Below are positions 1 to 7,366 of a stretch of DNA of 19,264 bases, piece after piece. A program made the translations under genes and the position numbers. Source of the DNA: Leptospiraceae bacterium (GTDB lineage Bacteria > Spirochaetota > Leptospiria > Leptospirales > Leptospiraceae); contig JAIXRB010000183.1 in the NCBI GenBank assembly GCA_027485405.1, positions 1 to 19,264 on the forward strand. The letters are read 5' to 3'. The first letter of the stretch is position 1. Each line of letters opens with the position of its first letter. The notes under the pieces are model-generated. The model did no database searches. It was given only the letters and a program-made list of their open reading frames with translations, and was not told the origin of the DNA.

Positions 1-606
1 AATGTCACCTAACTCTTCTTCTTTGTTTTCAAAGGAGTTTGCGGACTTTAATTCCAAAATCTCTTCTTCTAATTTTTCATAAATTCCAGCGGTGTCTTGC
101 CAATCAAAACCTTGTTTTCTAGCTTTGGACTGAATTTTCTGGGATCTCAAAAAAGCCGGAAAAGCATGGGGAATTCCATCTAGAACTGATTCTGATTTGG
201 GGTTTCCGTTTTGGGACTTTTCTTTCGCTTTGATCTCGTCCCATTGTTTGAGAACAGCAGTGGACTCAGCTAGCGGCTCTGCGCTTTCTTTGTAAACATG
301 GGGATGCCTTCGAATCAGTTTTTCGCAAATTCCTGAGGCAACTTCGTTGAACGAAAAAGCTCTTCTTTCTTCTGCTAGCTGAGAATGAAAGACGATTTGA
401 AACAAAAGATCACCCAACTCTTCTTTGGTTTCCAAATCTGACTGATTCTCCAATGCTTCTATTACTTCGTAAGTTTCTTCTAGGAGATTGGGGATGACAG
501 AAAGATGAGTCTGTTCTTTGTCCCAGGGACAGCCCTCTTCGGACCTGAGATCGGAGGCGATAGCGAGGAGACTGTCCAAAGTATAAGGAGGGTTGGGAGG
601 TTTCAT
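1..606 (-). CDS. mazG: MazG nucleoside triphosphate pyrophosphohydrolase (5' part; runs off the left edge)
   Basis: The family hydrolyses (d)NTPs to NMP and pyrophosphate and helps clear damaged or excess nucleotides in the cytoplasm. The first 202 residues are visible. An early CPWD motif (26-29) is followed by a first MazG metal-binding set: E43, E44 and E47 in LLEETYEVIEA, then E62, E63 and D66 in EELGD. After a linker containing QWDEIK, a second set begins with LEEEILEL (179-186) and EEELGD (196-201), where the window ends. Two tandem MazG domains are typical of the full protein of about 260-270 residues, so roughly a quarter is missing. The ATG at 606 is the first start in a frame that matches the family N-terminus (YTLDSLL); no clear Shine-Dalgarno precedes it. 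It diverges from the membrane-protein gene at 693, leaving 86 bases for both promoters. Confidence 0.93.
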   Translation of the reverse strand, partial: MKPPNPPYTLDSLLAIASDLRSEEGCPWDKEQTHLSVIPNLLEETYEVIEALENQSDLETKEELGDLLFQIVFHSQLAEERRAFSFNEVASGICEKLIRRHPHVYKESAEPLAESTAVLKQWDEIKAKEKSQNGNPKSESVLDGIPHAFPAFLRSQKIQSKARKQGFDWQDTAGIYEKLEEEILELKSANSFENKEEELGDI

Positions 607-692
607 TGGTTTTTACTTTTTAGAGAATTGCGCCAGGGAAAAGTGATTTTTCTCTTGCGTACCCTTCCGTTTCTCAAATCCTTAGAAGCACT

Positions 693-1217
693 ATGCAAAA
701 TTCTCGTGTTTCTTACGTACTTTTAATGATCCTTTGCGCTGTGGGAAGTAGATTGTTGCCCCATCCACCCAATTTTGCCCCTGTGCTCGCGATTTCTCTT
801 TTTGCCGGTGCCTTCCTTCCCAAAGCATGGCAAGCTGTCCTAGTTTCCTTACTTTCCATGGTCGTGAGCGATGCTTTCTTAGGTTTTCATGACCTTGCTT
901 TTATCGTTTATGGTTGTATGGCTTTTGTTGTGTTTTTAGGCAGATTTGTCCAAGAAAACCCATACCAAATGAAAACCCTAGGCTTCGGATTCGCTGGTTC
1001 CGTTTTCTTTTTTGTTGTCACAAACATCTTTGTTTGGCTCACTTCTGGAATGTATCCCGTCACAGGCGAAGGGCTTGTAGCATGCTTTACAATGGCACTC
1101 CCTTTCTTCCAAAACTCTCTTTTGGGTGACCTTTTCTATGGTGCAATTTTGTTTGGATCAATGTATTTTTTAAATCGATCTACACTGATTCCGATTCCAG
1201 TAAAAGTCTCTCGTTAG
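693..1217 (+). CDS. Small integral membrane protein, DUF6580-like
   Basis: This is a 174-residue hydrophobic protein with about five membrane segments (roughly 8-22, 30-60, 68-84, 97-117 and 145-160) and no enzymatic motif. The N-terminal pattern SRLLPHPPNFAPVLAISLF, the later VSDAFLGFH, and the C-terminal PFFxNSLxGDLFYGAILFG are what I associate with the DUF6580 family, whose fold resembles the substrate-binding S component of ECF vitamin transporters. The substrate is unknown and no ECF ATPase or T component is nearby, so a transport role is only a suggestion. The stop codon overlaps by four bases the stop of the convergent CLC gene, so the two transcripts must run into each other. No strong Shine-Dalgarno is seen. 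It is surely a gene (composition, membrane pattern); the family name is from memory of its motifs. Confidence 0.75.
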   Translation: MQNSRVSYVLLMILCAVGSRLLPHPPNFAPVLAISLFAGAFLPKAWQAVLVSLLSMVVSDAFLGFHDLAFIVYGCMAFVVFLGRFVQENPYQMKTLGFGFAGSVFFFVVTNIFVWLTSGMYPVTGEGLVACFTMALPFFQNSLLGDLFYGAILFGSMYFLNRSTLIPIPVKVSR

Positions 1218-3016
1218 TTTTCTTTTCTGGAGTTCAGGCGTATCTCTTCTTGGTATGCCTGAATTAAGTCAATATATCTCAAATACCCTAAACACTGCCC
1301 TTCTTCCACTATCGCAAGTTTATCGACATCGGCATCTAAGAGAATTCGGATTGCCTCACCTAAAAAGTTTTGAGGAGAAACCGGCTTAACTCGTTCAGCC
1401 AATTCTTCACAGGTAATGAGTTTTGCAATTGAGTTCAAATCTTCTGGAACAGCTCTTGATTTTCTAAGACTGATGATCCCTTTGTATTCATTGTTTTCTG
1501 ATACTAAAACAAAGTCCGACGCTTGGATCGATGGCGCCTTTGCATGAAGGTCTGTAAGCAGTGTCCTTTCTGGAATCACTGCAAATTTTCGAAACGATGA
1601 AAAGTGATCTGCTATTTTGATTCTGTCCATGACATCTTGGTTCATATCCCAATGGTGTGCCGGAGATAAAAATCTATTCTTGATTTGGTGCTTGTAAATG
1701 GACATTTTTCCGGAAAGGATTGCTACCAGAACAGAAACTAACATAAGAATGGGCAAGAGTTCGTAGCTTCCCATCATATCGGAAACCATAATCATGCCAG
1801 CGATGGGAGCACTCGCCACACCCGCAAAAAAGGAACCCATCCCAAGCAAGAGAAAAGGGAAAATTTGAATCTGAGCCGAAGGAAAAAGCTCCTGGAAAAC
1901 CGTTCCTAAAAAACCACCTAACATACCTCCAATAAAGAATGAAGGCCCCAAAAGCCCAGCACTTCCTCCCGAACCTACAGTTAGGGATGCGGAAATAACT
2001 TTCAAAAACGCCAAGCCAAGAAAAAAGAAGGCACCAGACAATTCCCATCGTACGGAATGAACGATTTCTGATGAAATTGCATTTTGAAGGACTCCAAAAC
2101 CAGATCCCAGGATTTCCGGAAAAGACAGGGCTATCAATCCCACACAAAGTCCACCCAGTGCTGGCTTTAAAATGATCGGAATTTTAAAGCTCTCAAACAT
2201 AGTTTCAATTTTTTGGTAAGCCTTGATGTAAAAAACTCCAAAAATATAACAAAGAAAAGCGAGTACGATATAGAATGGAATTTGTTGGTAATTAAATTCT
2301 ATTTTTCTCGGTAGATGGAAAATATGACCTCTTCCCATAAGGCCCGTATAAACCAAATAGGCTGTTACCGAAGAAAGAATACAAGGAACCAAAGAATCAC
2401 TTTCTATGTCTTCTTTGTAAACCATTTCGACAGCAGTAACAGCACCACCTAGTGGCGCCTGAAAAATGGCACCCAATCCTCCAGCAGTTCCAGCTAACAT
2501 TAATGTACGGCGTGCTCTGGCTCCGACTCCGAGAAGAGAACCGAGAGAGGAACCAAAGCCAGCTCCCATTTGAGCCGTTGGACCTTCCTTTCCCCCTGAA
2601 CCACCAAATCCTAAGGTAAACACGGTCGCCAAAGCTTTGTAAAAAGGAACTTTCCCTCTGATTTTTCCATCATCATGGTGGAAGGCATAGATTAGAGAAT
2701 TGGTTCCCCCGCCTGCGGCTTCTTTGCAAAAGAAAGTGGATACAATGCCGGAAACTAAGCCTCCCATTGCCGGCAAAAAGACAACCGCCCAAGCCGGAAT
2801 CTTGCCCAAACCAGAGAAGCTCAGACTGCTTTGGCTTTCATTGGGATTGTAACCTAGGCTTTCCGTTAAGATACAATGCTCCACAAATTGCAAAGCCGAT
2901 TGAAAACCAAGTGCCCCCAAGCCAGCGAGAACTCCAATCAAACACGAATAGACATAAATCGATCGAGGTCCTTTGATCGAAAAGAGATCAGCCACAGCCT
3001 TTTTGAAAACAAACAT
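1214..3016 (-). CDS. CLC-type chloride channel / Cl-/H+ antiporter with C-terminal CBS pair
   Basis: This is a 600-residue CLC family protein of the inner membrane that moves chloride (or another anion) with or against protons. Residues 20-440 are the many-helix CLC core. The gating glutamate is E144 in GGSGGKEGP, and the second anion-binding loop is GSGGSAGLLGPSFFIGG (348-364). The first loop, classically GSGIP, is here AAGGGTNSL (100-108), so the serine position is taken by threonine-like chemistry, as in some prokaryotic subfamilies. After residue 450 come two CBS-like repeats (about 475-530 and 535-590) that usually bind adenine nucleotides and regulate transport. Length fits a bacterial CLC plus CBS pair. 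Channel versus antiporter cannot be decided here. ATG at 3016 is the first start ahead of the first helix; it diverges from the lipoprotein gene at 3127. Confidence 0.93.
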   Translation of the reverse strand: MFVFKKAVADLFSIKGPRSIYVYSCLIGVLAGLGALGFQSALQFVEHCILTESLGYNPNESQSSLSFSGLGKIPAWAVVFLPAMGGLVSGIVSTFFCKEAAGGGTNSLIYAFHHDDGKIRGKVPFYKALATVFTLGFGGSGGKEGPTAQMGAGFGSSLGSLLGVGARARRTLMLAGTAGGLGAIFQAPLGGAVTAVEMVYKEDIESDSLVPCILSSVTAYLVYTGLMGRGHIFHLPRKIEFNYQQIPFYIVLAFLCYIFGVFYIKAYQKIETMFESFKIPIILKPALGGLCVGLIALSFPEILGSGFGVLQNAISSEIVHSVRWELSGAFFFLGLAFLKVISASLTVGSGGSAGLLGPSFFIGGMLGGFLGTVFQELFPSAQIQIFPFLLLGMGSFFAGVASAPIAGMIMVSDMMGSYELLPILMLVSVLVAILSGKMSIYKHQIKNRFLSPAHHWDMNQDVMDRIKIADHFSSFRKFAVIPERTLLTDLHAKAPSIQASDFVLVSENNEYKGIISLRKSRAVPEDLNSIAKLITCEELAERVKPVSPQNFLGEAIRILLDADVDKLAIVEEGQCLGYLRYIDLIQAYQEEIRLNSRKEN

Positions 3017-3126
3017 CCTAACCCAATTTCGGAGATTTTCCCATTTAATCCCAAAGAAAAACCGATACTCTAAATAGAATGCACTTGACCCTTGTCTATA
3101 AGCTAGGAACGATTTGGGAGACGGTT

Positions 3127-3846
3127 ATGAAATTATTTTTATCGGCTATAGTCGCTTCGTTTCTTTTGGGTTGTGTTGCGGACTCAAAGCAAAACAGAGC
3201 GGAGTTACAAATTCTAAATGCTTTAGATGCTTCTAACAATCCTATTTTGTTTATCCAAGGCATTGACAACGCTCTCACTCCCAATTGTGGGGTAGCAAGT
3301 CCTGCCTTGGCGACCACGCAAACCACGCCTGGCCAGACCACGCCTACTACCCCAACCACGGGCACTTCTACAACCAATCCAACTCGATTTTCTATTATTT
3401 CACAACTTGTATTAAGAAACCGAGAAACACTTAGTATACGATATATTTTTGATTTAAACCAAACCCAGGGCCCTGTGGATGCTCAACAAGGGTTCACTCT
3501 CACTGGCGGTGCGTTCAATAACACAGTCACAGGAAACCGTGGGACAGTGAAATGGGCCAACAATGGAATCAATATCAATACTTCAGTCAACACTGCTCAA
3601 CAGATTCCTTTTTTTGAGATCGAAGTCAATCTAACAGGAACTTATACACCTGGAGTGACAGCAAGTACTACTCCTCTCTCGTGCAATACAATCGATGGAA
3701 TCAATTGTACCTCTGCTCAATCTAGTACGCAGTGTTTTACCACTGACAATCGGGTTTGTTTGGTTACTTCGGCAACTACTGGAACGACAACCGTAACTAT
3801 AAACGGGACTTTGAAGTGCAATTCTCCAAATGTGATAGCTCAGTAA
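3127..3846 (+). CDS. Secreted lipoprotein with Thr/Pro-rich linker, function unknown
   Basis: This is a 239-residue putative lipoprotein. The N-terminus has a short positive start (MK), a hydrophobic stretch, and the lipobox FLLGC with C16 as the lipidated residue, so export and membrane anchoring are expected. An upstream in-frame ATG at 3079 would add 16 residues before the signal peptide; I chose 3127 because GGGAG lies about 8 bases ahead and the signal peptide then starts normally. After the anchor comes a domain of about 45 residues, then a low-complexity Thr/Pro/Gly linker (about 62-85; the DNA repeats ACCACGC-like units). A beta-rich C-terminal domain follows (about 86-239), with several cysteines in its last third that could form disulfides. 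I do not recognise the family. It is convergent with the polyprenyl synthase, with 13 bases between the genes. Confidence 0.85.
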   Translation: MKLFLSAIVASFLLGCVADSKQNRAELQILNALDASNNPILFIQGIDNALTPNCGVASPALATTQTTPGQTTPTTPTTGTSTTNPTRFSIISQLVLRNRETLSIRYIFDLNQTQGPVDAQQGFTLTGGAFNNTVTGNRGTVKWANNGININTSVNTAQQIPFFEIEVNLTGTYTPGVTASTTPLSCNTIDGINCTSAQSSTQCFTTDNRVCLVTSATTGTTTVTINGTLKCNSPNVIAQ

Positions 3847-3853
3847 TGATTAA

Positions 3854-3870
3854 GTTTTGCTAAGCAAAAC
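3854..3870. terminator. Hairpin between convergent genes, possible bidirectional terminator
   Basis: A perfect 7-base stem (GTTTTGC / GCAAAAC) with a 3-base loop lies in the 13-base gap between the lipoprotein stop and the polyprenyl synthase stop, and overlaps the last codon of the latter. The position between convergent ends suits a terminator. Neither side has a proper U tract, so strength is doubtful. Confidence 0.35.
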
Positions 3871-4810
3871 GATTGATTTGTTCTACGATGATTTTCTTTG
3901 CATTCGATTCTGGAAAAATTTGCAAAAAGTCTAGCAGTTGGTTTTTGTCTTGAGAGAGTTCAAGGTCTATTGCTTCTTTCACTTTGAATTCTGCCAAAAG
4001 ACTCTGAATCGCTAAATCTTCCTTCTTGGTTTTTTGAGGTTCTTTCAGCAATGCATGAATGGCTTTTTCTTTCGTTTTACCTGCTTTTGCTAACAAAACT
4101 AAAACTGGATAGGTGAAAAGACCATTGTGAAAATCTTTCATTGGTTCTTTTCCACTCTGTTTTTTGGTTAAAAAATAATCCAGGTAGTCGTCTTTCTTTT
4201 GGAATAGTTTTCCTAAAAGAACTCCAAAATCGTACAACCCTTGGCAGTCGTCCTTTGGGAGATTTGCAAGTATGCCGGCACTCATCGTGCAAGCTCCAAA
4301 CAGGGATGCGGTTTTTCCAAAGATGATGGAATCATAAATCTGAAAGGTGATCTTGGGATTTCTTTCCCATTCCATTTGCAAGAGTTCGCTGACAGACAAG
4401 TCTCTTAAGACCTTGCAATAAAGATCCATCAAATCAGGAGATTCTAAACGATTGAGTCTTTCGATTCCACACGCAAGCAAGTAGTCCCCGGCAAGAATTG
4501 CCGTTTTGTTACCAAACTTTGAACCAACCGTTGGCAGACCTCGACGAACAGGAGCCTCATCGATTACATCATCGTGCAAAAGACTTGCACAATGGATCAG
4601 CTCTGAAACCGAAGCTACATCTAGCCACTGCTTACTGGATGCTCCCAGCAATTGAACAAAATAATAGTGCAATAGTGGTCTAATTCTTTTTCCACCGTTT
4701 GATACTACATATTCTTTAATTTTCTTTAGGACTTTTAAATCTTCATGAATGATGGAATCTAAACATGAGTCGACCGAAGTTAGGACTTTTGGTATCTCAA
4801 GCAGTTTCAT
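3860..4810 (-). CDS. Polyprenyl diphosphate synthase (trans, long-chain type)
   Basis: This 316-residue all-helical prenyltransferase extends an allylic diphosphate with isopentenyl diphosphate, probably to make the side chain of menaquinone or another long prenyl product. Visible motifs are GGKRIRP (39-45, IPP binding), the first Asp-rich motif HDDVID (D80, D81, D84) followed by RRG, KTASLF (166-171), and the second Asp-rich motif FQKKDDYLD (D207, D208, D211). The residue five before the first Asp motif is alanine (A75), not an aromatic, which in this family goes with long chains. Odd point: the usual GKxTxP segment after the second motif reads GLFTYP, with the lysine lost. Its ATG lies one base after the stop of the upstream SirB1-like gene, so translation is probably coupled. 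The exact chain length is not predictable. Confidence 0.9.
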   Translation of the reverse strand: MKLLEIPKVLTSVDSCLDSIIHEDLKVLKKIKEYVVSNGGKRIRPLLHYYFVQLLGASSKQWLDVASVSELIHCASLLHDDVIDEAPVRRGLPTVGSKFGNKTAILAGDYLLACGIERLNRLESPDLMDLYCKVLRDLSVSELLQMEWERNPKITFQIYDSIIFGKTASLFGACTMSAGILANLPKDDCQGLYDFGVLLGKLFQKKDDYLDYFLTKKQSGKEPMKDFHNGLFTYPVLVLLAKAGKTKEKAIHALLKEPQKTKKEDLAIQSLLAEFKVKEAIDLELSQDKNQLLDFLQIFPESNAKKIIVEQINRFA

Positions 4811-4811
4811 C

Positions 4812-5705
4812 TTACTCGGCTAAAGTAGAGCGGCTTTCAAGGATTTGGAGTTGCTCTGAAATCAAAGTTTCCATTTCTTTTGATTGGTTTTCCCTATAGA
4901 CATTGATCAAATTACGACACATTCTTTTAATGATAGAGATAGTGCTCGCTTTTGAAAAATACTTGGAACTGATTGCATAACCGTTTGATTCTAAGAATTT
5001 TTCGCAAGTAGTTCGGTCTAAAAGCACTCCCCCATGAAAAGGATCCACAAAGGTAAAATACGTGCCTGAGTCATACTGCAATAAAAAGTGAAGAGGCAAA
5101 TTGGTTCCGTAAAAAGGTAACCCCAGCCTTTGAGCGACTAACAAATAAATGACAGAAAGAGAGATAGGAATACCAAGCTTAGTTCGCAAGACTTGAACCA
5201 AGTAGGAATTGCCTGCATCGTTGTAGTTTTGGATGTTACCGACAAACTTTTCTTCTTCAAACATAACCTGACAAAATAGACGAACCTTTAATTCTTCAGA
5301 AATGATCTCAGCATTTGCCTCAAATAGGATAGAAATACGATTCGCTATGCGGTCTAGTTCGGATTTGATTTCAGAATATTGACTTTCCGGAAAGGCAAGA
5401 GTAGATAATTGAAAAACAGACTCTTCTAAATCGTTGTAGTGGTTTGGGTTGCCCTTGAGTGCTAAGCGAAGGAAGGTGTTTTTGATGCGGAAATGGAAAA
5501 GTTTTTTGCTAAGTGGGCGTGCTTGGATGCGCAAAACTGGATCGTTGATTTCTTCGAGAGCGACAGGAACTGGAATCTGCCATGGGATTTTGTTGGCAAT
5601 CAGCTTTAATACAAAGTTCTGTTTGTTGGGGGGAGCAATTTCCCAATCGTAGAAAAGTTTTGTAATTTCTTCGGCAGAAAAAGGATGAGAGAAACCAGAG
5701 CTCAT
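4812..5705 (-). CDS. SirB1-like protein (transglutaminase-like core, no catalytic Cys)
   Basis: This 297-residue protein has a helical N-terminal half of unclear origin and, from about 115 to 235, the SirB1/Transglut_core2 signature: FEEEKFVGNIQNYNDAGNSYL (149-169), GIPISLSVIYLLVAQRLGL (178-196), H206 in LPLHFLL, and D221 in VDPFHGG. In the transglutaminase fold the nucleophilic cysteine would sit near the GIPISLS turn; here serine and leucine occupy it, as in other SirB1 relatives, so a binding or scaffold role is more likely than catalysis. The biochemical function is not established for the family. It sits 50 bases after the transketolase gene and 1 base before the polyprenyl synthase, probably in one operon. 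ATG 5705 is the first start in frame; the Shine-Dalgarno is weak. Confidence 0.85.
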   Translation of the reverse strand: MSSGFSHPFSAEEITKLFYDWEIAPPNKQNFVLKLIANKIPWQIPVPVALEEINDPVLRIQARPLSKKLFHFRIKNTFLRLALKGNPNHYNDLEESVFQLSTLAFPESQYSEIKSELDRIANRISILFEANAEIISEELKVRLFCQVMFEEEKFVGNIQNYNDAGNSYLVQVLRTKLGIPISLSVIYLLVAQRLGLPFYGTNLPLHFLLQYDSGTYFTFVDPFHGGVLLDRTTCEKFLESNGYAISSKYFSKASTISIIKRMCRNLINVYRENQSKEMETLISEQLQILESRSTLAE

Positions 5706-5755
5706 GCAAAGATTTTGAGCTCTGTCACAGAATTGTCAACTGAAAGAAAAGAAAA

Positions 5756-6568
5756 TTAAGCTAATTCTGCCAGAGCCTTTTCTTCCTGCTCTTTGCTAGG
5801 TGGAGTGCCATGCCATTTTGGATTGTTTTCCATAAATGACACACCTTTTCCTAAAATTGTTTTGAAAACGATCAAAGTTGGAGTTCCTGAATGTTGTTTT
5901 GCCTTAGCAAAGGCACTAAAAATCTCTTCCATATTATGTCCGTCAGCGTTCATAACATTCCAACCAAAGGACGCAAACTTTTTGTCAAGAGGCTCTAGCC
6001 TCATGACTTCTTCTGTGTTGCCATCGATCTGAATAAAGTTTCGATCCATAAAAGCGATCAGATTGTCCATTTTGAAATGGACCGCAGACTGTGCCGCTTC
6101 CCAAGTCATGCCCTCGCCGCACTCTCCGTCCGAAATGCAGGCATAGATTTTATGGTTTTCTTTTTTTAATCTAGCTCCTAGAGCCAATCCAACAGAAACC
6201 GAAAGTCCCTGTCCCAATGATCCAGAACTGGATTCAATTCCTTTCATATAACGAGTAGAAGGATGTCCTTGTAGATAGGAATCGATATGTCGAAACTTCA
6301 AAAGGTCTTCTTTGGGGAAATACCCAGTCAAACCCATTGCGGCGTATCGAACGGCACAGACATGCCCATTTGACAAAATCAATCGATCTCTTTCCGCCCA
6401 ATCGGGGTTCTTTGGATCGTGCTTCAGAATGGAAGTATACAATGCCCCGTAAATGTCAGCTAGCCCAAGGGGTCCACCGGGATGACCAGAGTTAGCGGCA
6501 GTGACCATTTTGATCACTTCGATGCGGATCTGTTTTGCCAAGTCTTTGGCCTTTGCGATATCGTTCAA
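5756..6568 (-). CDS. Transketolase, N-terminal (thiamine diphosphate/metal-binding) subunit
   Basis: This is a split transketolase half of 270 residues acting in the pentose phosphate pathway, where the complete enzyme moves two-carbon units between sugar phosphates. Recognisable points are SGHPGG (H29), LSNGHVCAVRYA (65-76), the loop GHPS (H102), SLGQGLSVSVGLALGARL (117-134), and the thiamine-diphosphate motif SDGECGEG with DRNFIQIDG (D147 to N177). KWHGTPP (H253) closes it. The pyrimidine-binding and C-terminal domains are absent, as in bacterial two-gene transketolases, and the partner gene is not next door: downstream is SirB1-like. The start is TTG at 6568, overlapping the upstream gene by four bases (TTGA), with GAGG about 7 bases ahead; no ATG would keep the family N-terminus. 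Confidence 0.93.
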   Translation of the reverse strand: MNDIAKAKDLAKQIRIEVIKMVTAANSGHPGGPLGLADIYGALYTSILKHDPKNPDWAERDRLILSNGHVCAVRYAAMGLTGYFPKEDLLKFRHIDSYLQGHPSTRYMKGIESSSGSLGQGLSVSVGLALGARLKKENHKIYACISDGECGEGMTWEAAQSAVHFKMDNLIAFMDRNFIQIDGNTEEVMRLEPLDKKFASFGWNVMNADGHNMEEIFSAFAKAKQHSGTPTLIVFKTILGKGVSFMENNPKWHGTPPSKEQEEKALAELA

Positions 6569-6969
6569 CGGGCAACCTCAACCAATGGGGTAGTTCTAAA
6601 AATCAAAAGTCCAGAAACGTAAACAACTGTGTAAAGAGGAAGAAAGAAAAAATGGAGTGGGACATGCAATGTTCGGATTCTCTTAAAACCCGTGAAAGCC
6701 ATGACCAACATCAGAACTAGGCAAGAAATAGCAAACGCCCTGTGGGTGTCTATGATCCAACGATCTACGGCAGGGAAAATTCCGTAAGATTCCAATCCAC
6801 CAAGCGCATATTTTACGGCAAGTAGGAAAACAGCGGCGGAGAGATTGAAAACGACGCCGAGGGTGTTGATTCTCTGATGCAAAACATTGTTCTTTTTGCG
6901 AAAGAAGTAGCCTATATAAAAGCAGGCAATCGATAGAGACATCAACGTGTTTATTAGGATTAGCCCCAT
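6565..6969 (-). CDS. Four-TM membrane protein, DUF420-like
   Basis: This is a 134-residue protein with four predicted membrane helices (about 4-23, 36-55, 73-93 and 107-124). Histidines sit near helix ends: H31 (after the basic FFRKK), H76 (DTHRAF), H102 and H106 (LHVPLH). This spacing, with a basic first loop, a histidine before helix 2, one before helix 3, two before helix 4, and the WxxxVYVSGLLI-type end, resembles DUF420/CtaM proteins linked to cytochrome oxidase maturation. The match is by layout only, and no oxidase gene is close. It is the first gene of a likely minus-strand operon with transketolase, SirB1-like and polyprenyl synthase genes; its TGA overlaps the TTG start of the transketolase. 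Confidence 0.6.
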   Translation of the reverse strand: MGLILINTLMSLSIACFYIGYFFRKKNNVLHQRINTLGVVFNLSAAVFLLAVKYALGGLESYGIFPAVDRWIIDTHRAFAISCLVLMLVMAFTGFKRIRTLHVPLHFFFLPLYTVVYVSGLLIFRTTPLVEVAR

Positions 6970-7054
6970 GGAAACCAGATTCTTTTGCTAAGGATTTGAT
7001 CAAAACGAATTTTTATTTGACCCTCTCGGCTTTTCTCAAAAATTGGATATGCAC

Positions 7055-7126
7055 GCCGCCTTAGCTCAGTGGTAGAGCAGCTGTTTTGTAAACAGCCGGT
7101 CGGAGGTTCAAATCCCTCAGGCGGCT
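7055..7126 (+). tRNA. tRNA-Thr(UGU)
   Basis: A complete cloverleaf can be folded by eye. The acceptor stem GCCGCCT pairs with AGGCGGC, the D arm is AGCTCAGTGGTAGAGCA, and the anticodon stem GCTGT/ACAGC encloses the loop TTTGTAA with anticodon UGU. The T arm is GGAGG-TTCAAAT-CCCTC, with one imperfect closing pair. The discriminator base is T; CCA is not encoded and a T run follows. A TTGACC box about 35 bases upstream may belong to its promoter, but no matching -10 box at good spacing was found. Confidence 0.96.
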
Positions 7127-7192
7127 TTTTTTGGATTCTTTGGATGCAAGCCGGATCAAACTAGCTTATGTCCCTTGGTCCTTTTCTCTCCC

Positions 7193-7274
7193 GGGGAGGT
7201 ACTCAAGCGGTCAACGAGGGCAGACTGTAAATCTGCTGGCTATGCCTTCGAAGGTTCAAATCCTTCCCTGCCCA
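7193..7274 (+). tRNA. tRNA-Tyr(GUA), class II with long variable arm
   Basis: The anticodon stem GCAGA/TCTGC encloses CTGTAAA, anticodon GUA. A variable arm (GGC-TAT-GCC) makes it class II, as bacterial tRNA-Tyr is. The T arm is GAAGG-TTCAAAT-CCTTC. The acceptor stem is GGGGAGG against CCTGCCC, discriminator A, CCA not encoded. Pair 4-69 is G opposite G, a mismatch in an otherwise perfect stem. It lies 66 bases after tRNA-Thr, probably co-transcribed. Confidence 0.95.
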
Positions 7275-7284
7275 AATCAATTAC

Positions 7285-7349
7285 ATTGGAACTTCCTTTG
7301 CCTTTCGCACGATCCAGCCCCCATCTCTAGAAACGAGATATCTAGATTC
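7285..7349 (+). repeat. Dispersed intergenic repeat, copy A
   Basis: This 65-base copy begins ATTGGAACTTCCTTTGCCTT and shares the run TGGAACTTCCTTTGCCTTT, plus most of the remaining 45 bases including CTAGATTC at the end, with copy B (9966-10031). It lies between tRNA-Tyr and the chemoreceptor stop codon, 18 bases from the latter. Copies C and D share only the first third. Confidence 0.75.
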
Positions 7350-7366
7350 TAGCAAGTGCAAGTGGG

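Noticed and set aside
1674..2147. 157-codon minus-strand frame
   Set aside because: It is a shifted frame inside the CLC gene, rich in Trp, Cys and Phe as such shadows are.
3079..3126. Longer start for the lipoprotein
   Set aside because: It would place 16 residues before a complete lipoprotein signal peptide; the ATG at 3127 has its own Shine-Dalgarno.
7131..7352. 73-codon plus-strand frame
   Set aside because: It runs through the tRNA-Tyr gene and repeat copy A; not coding.
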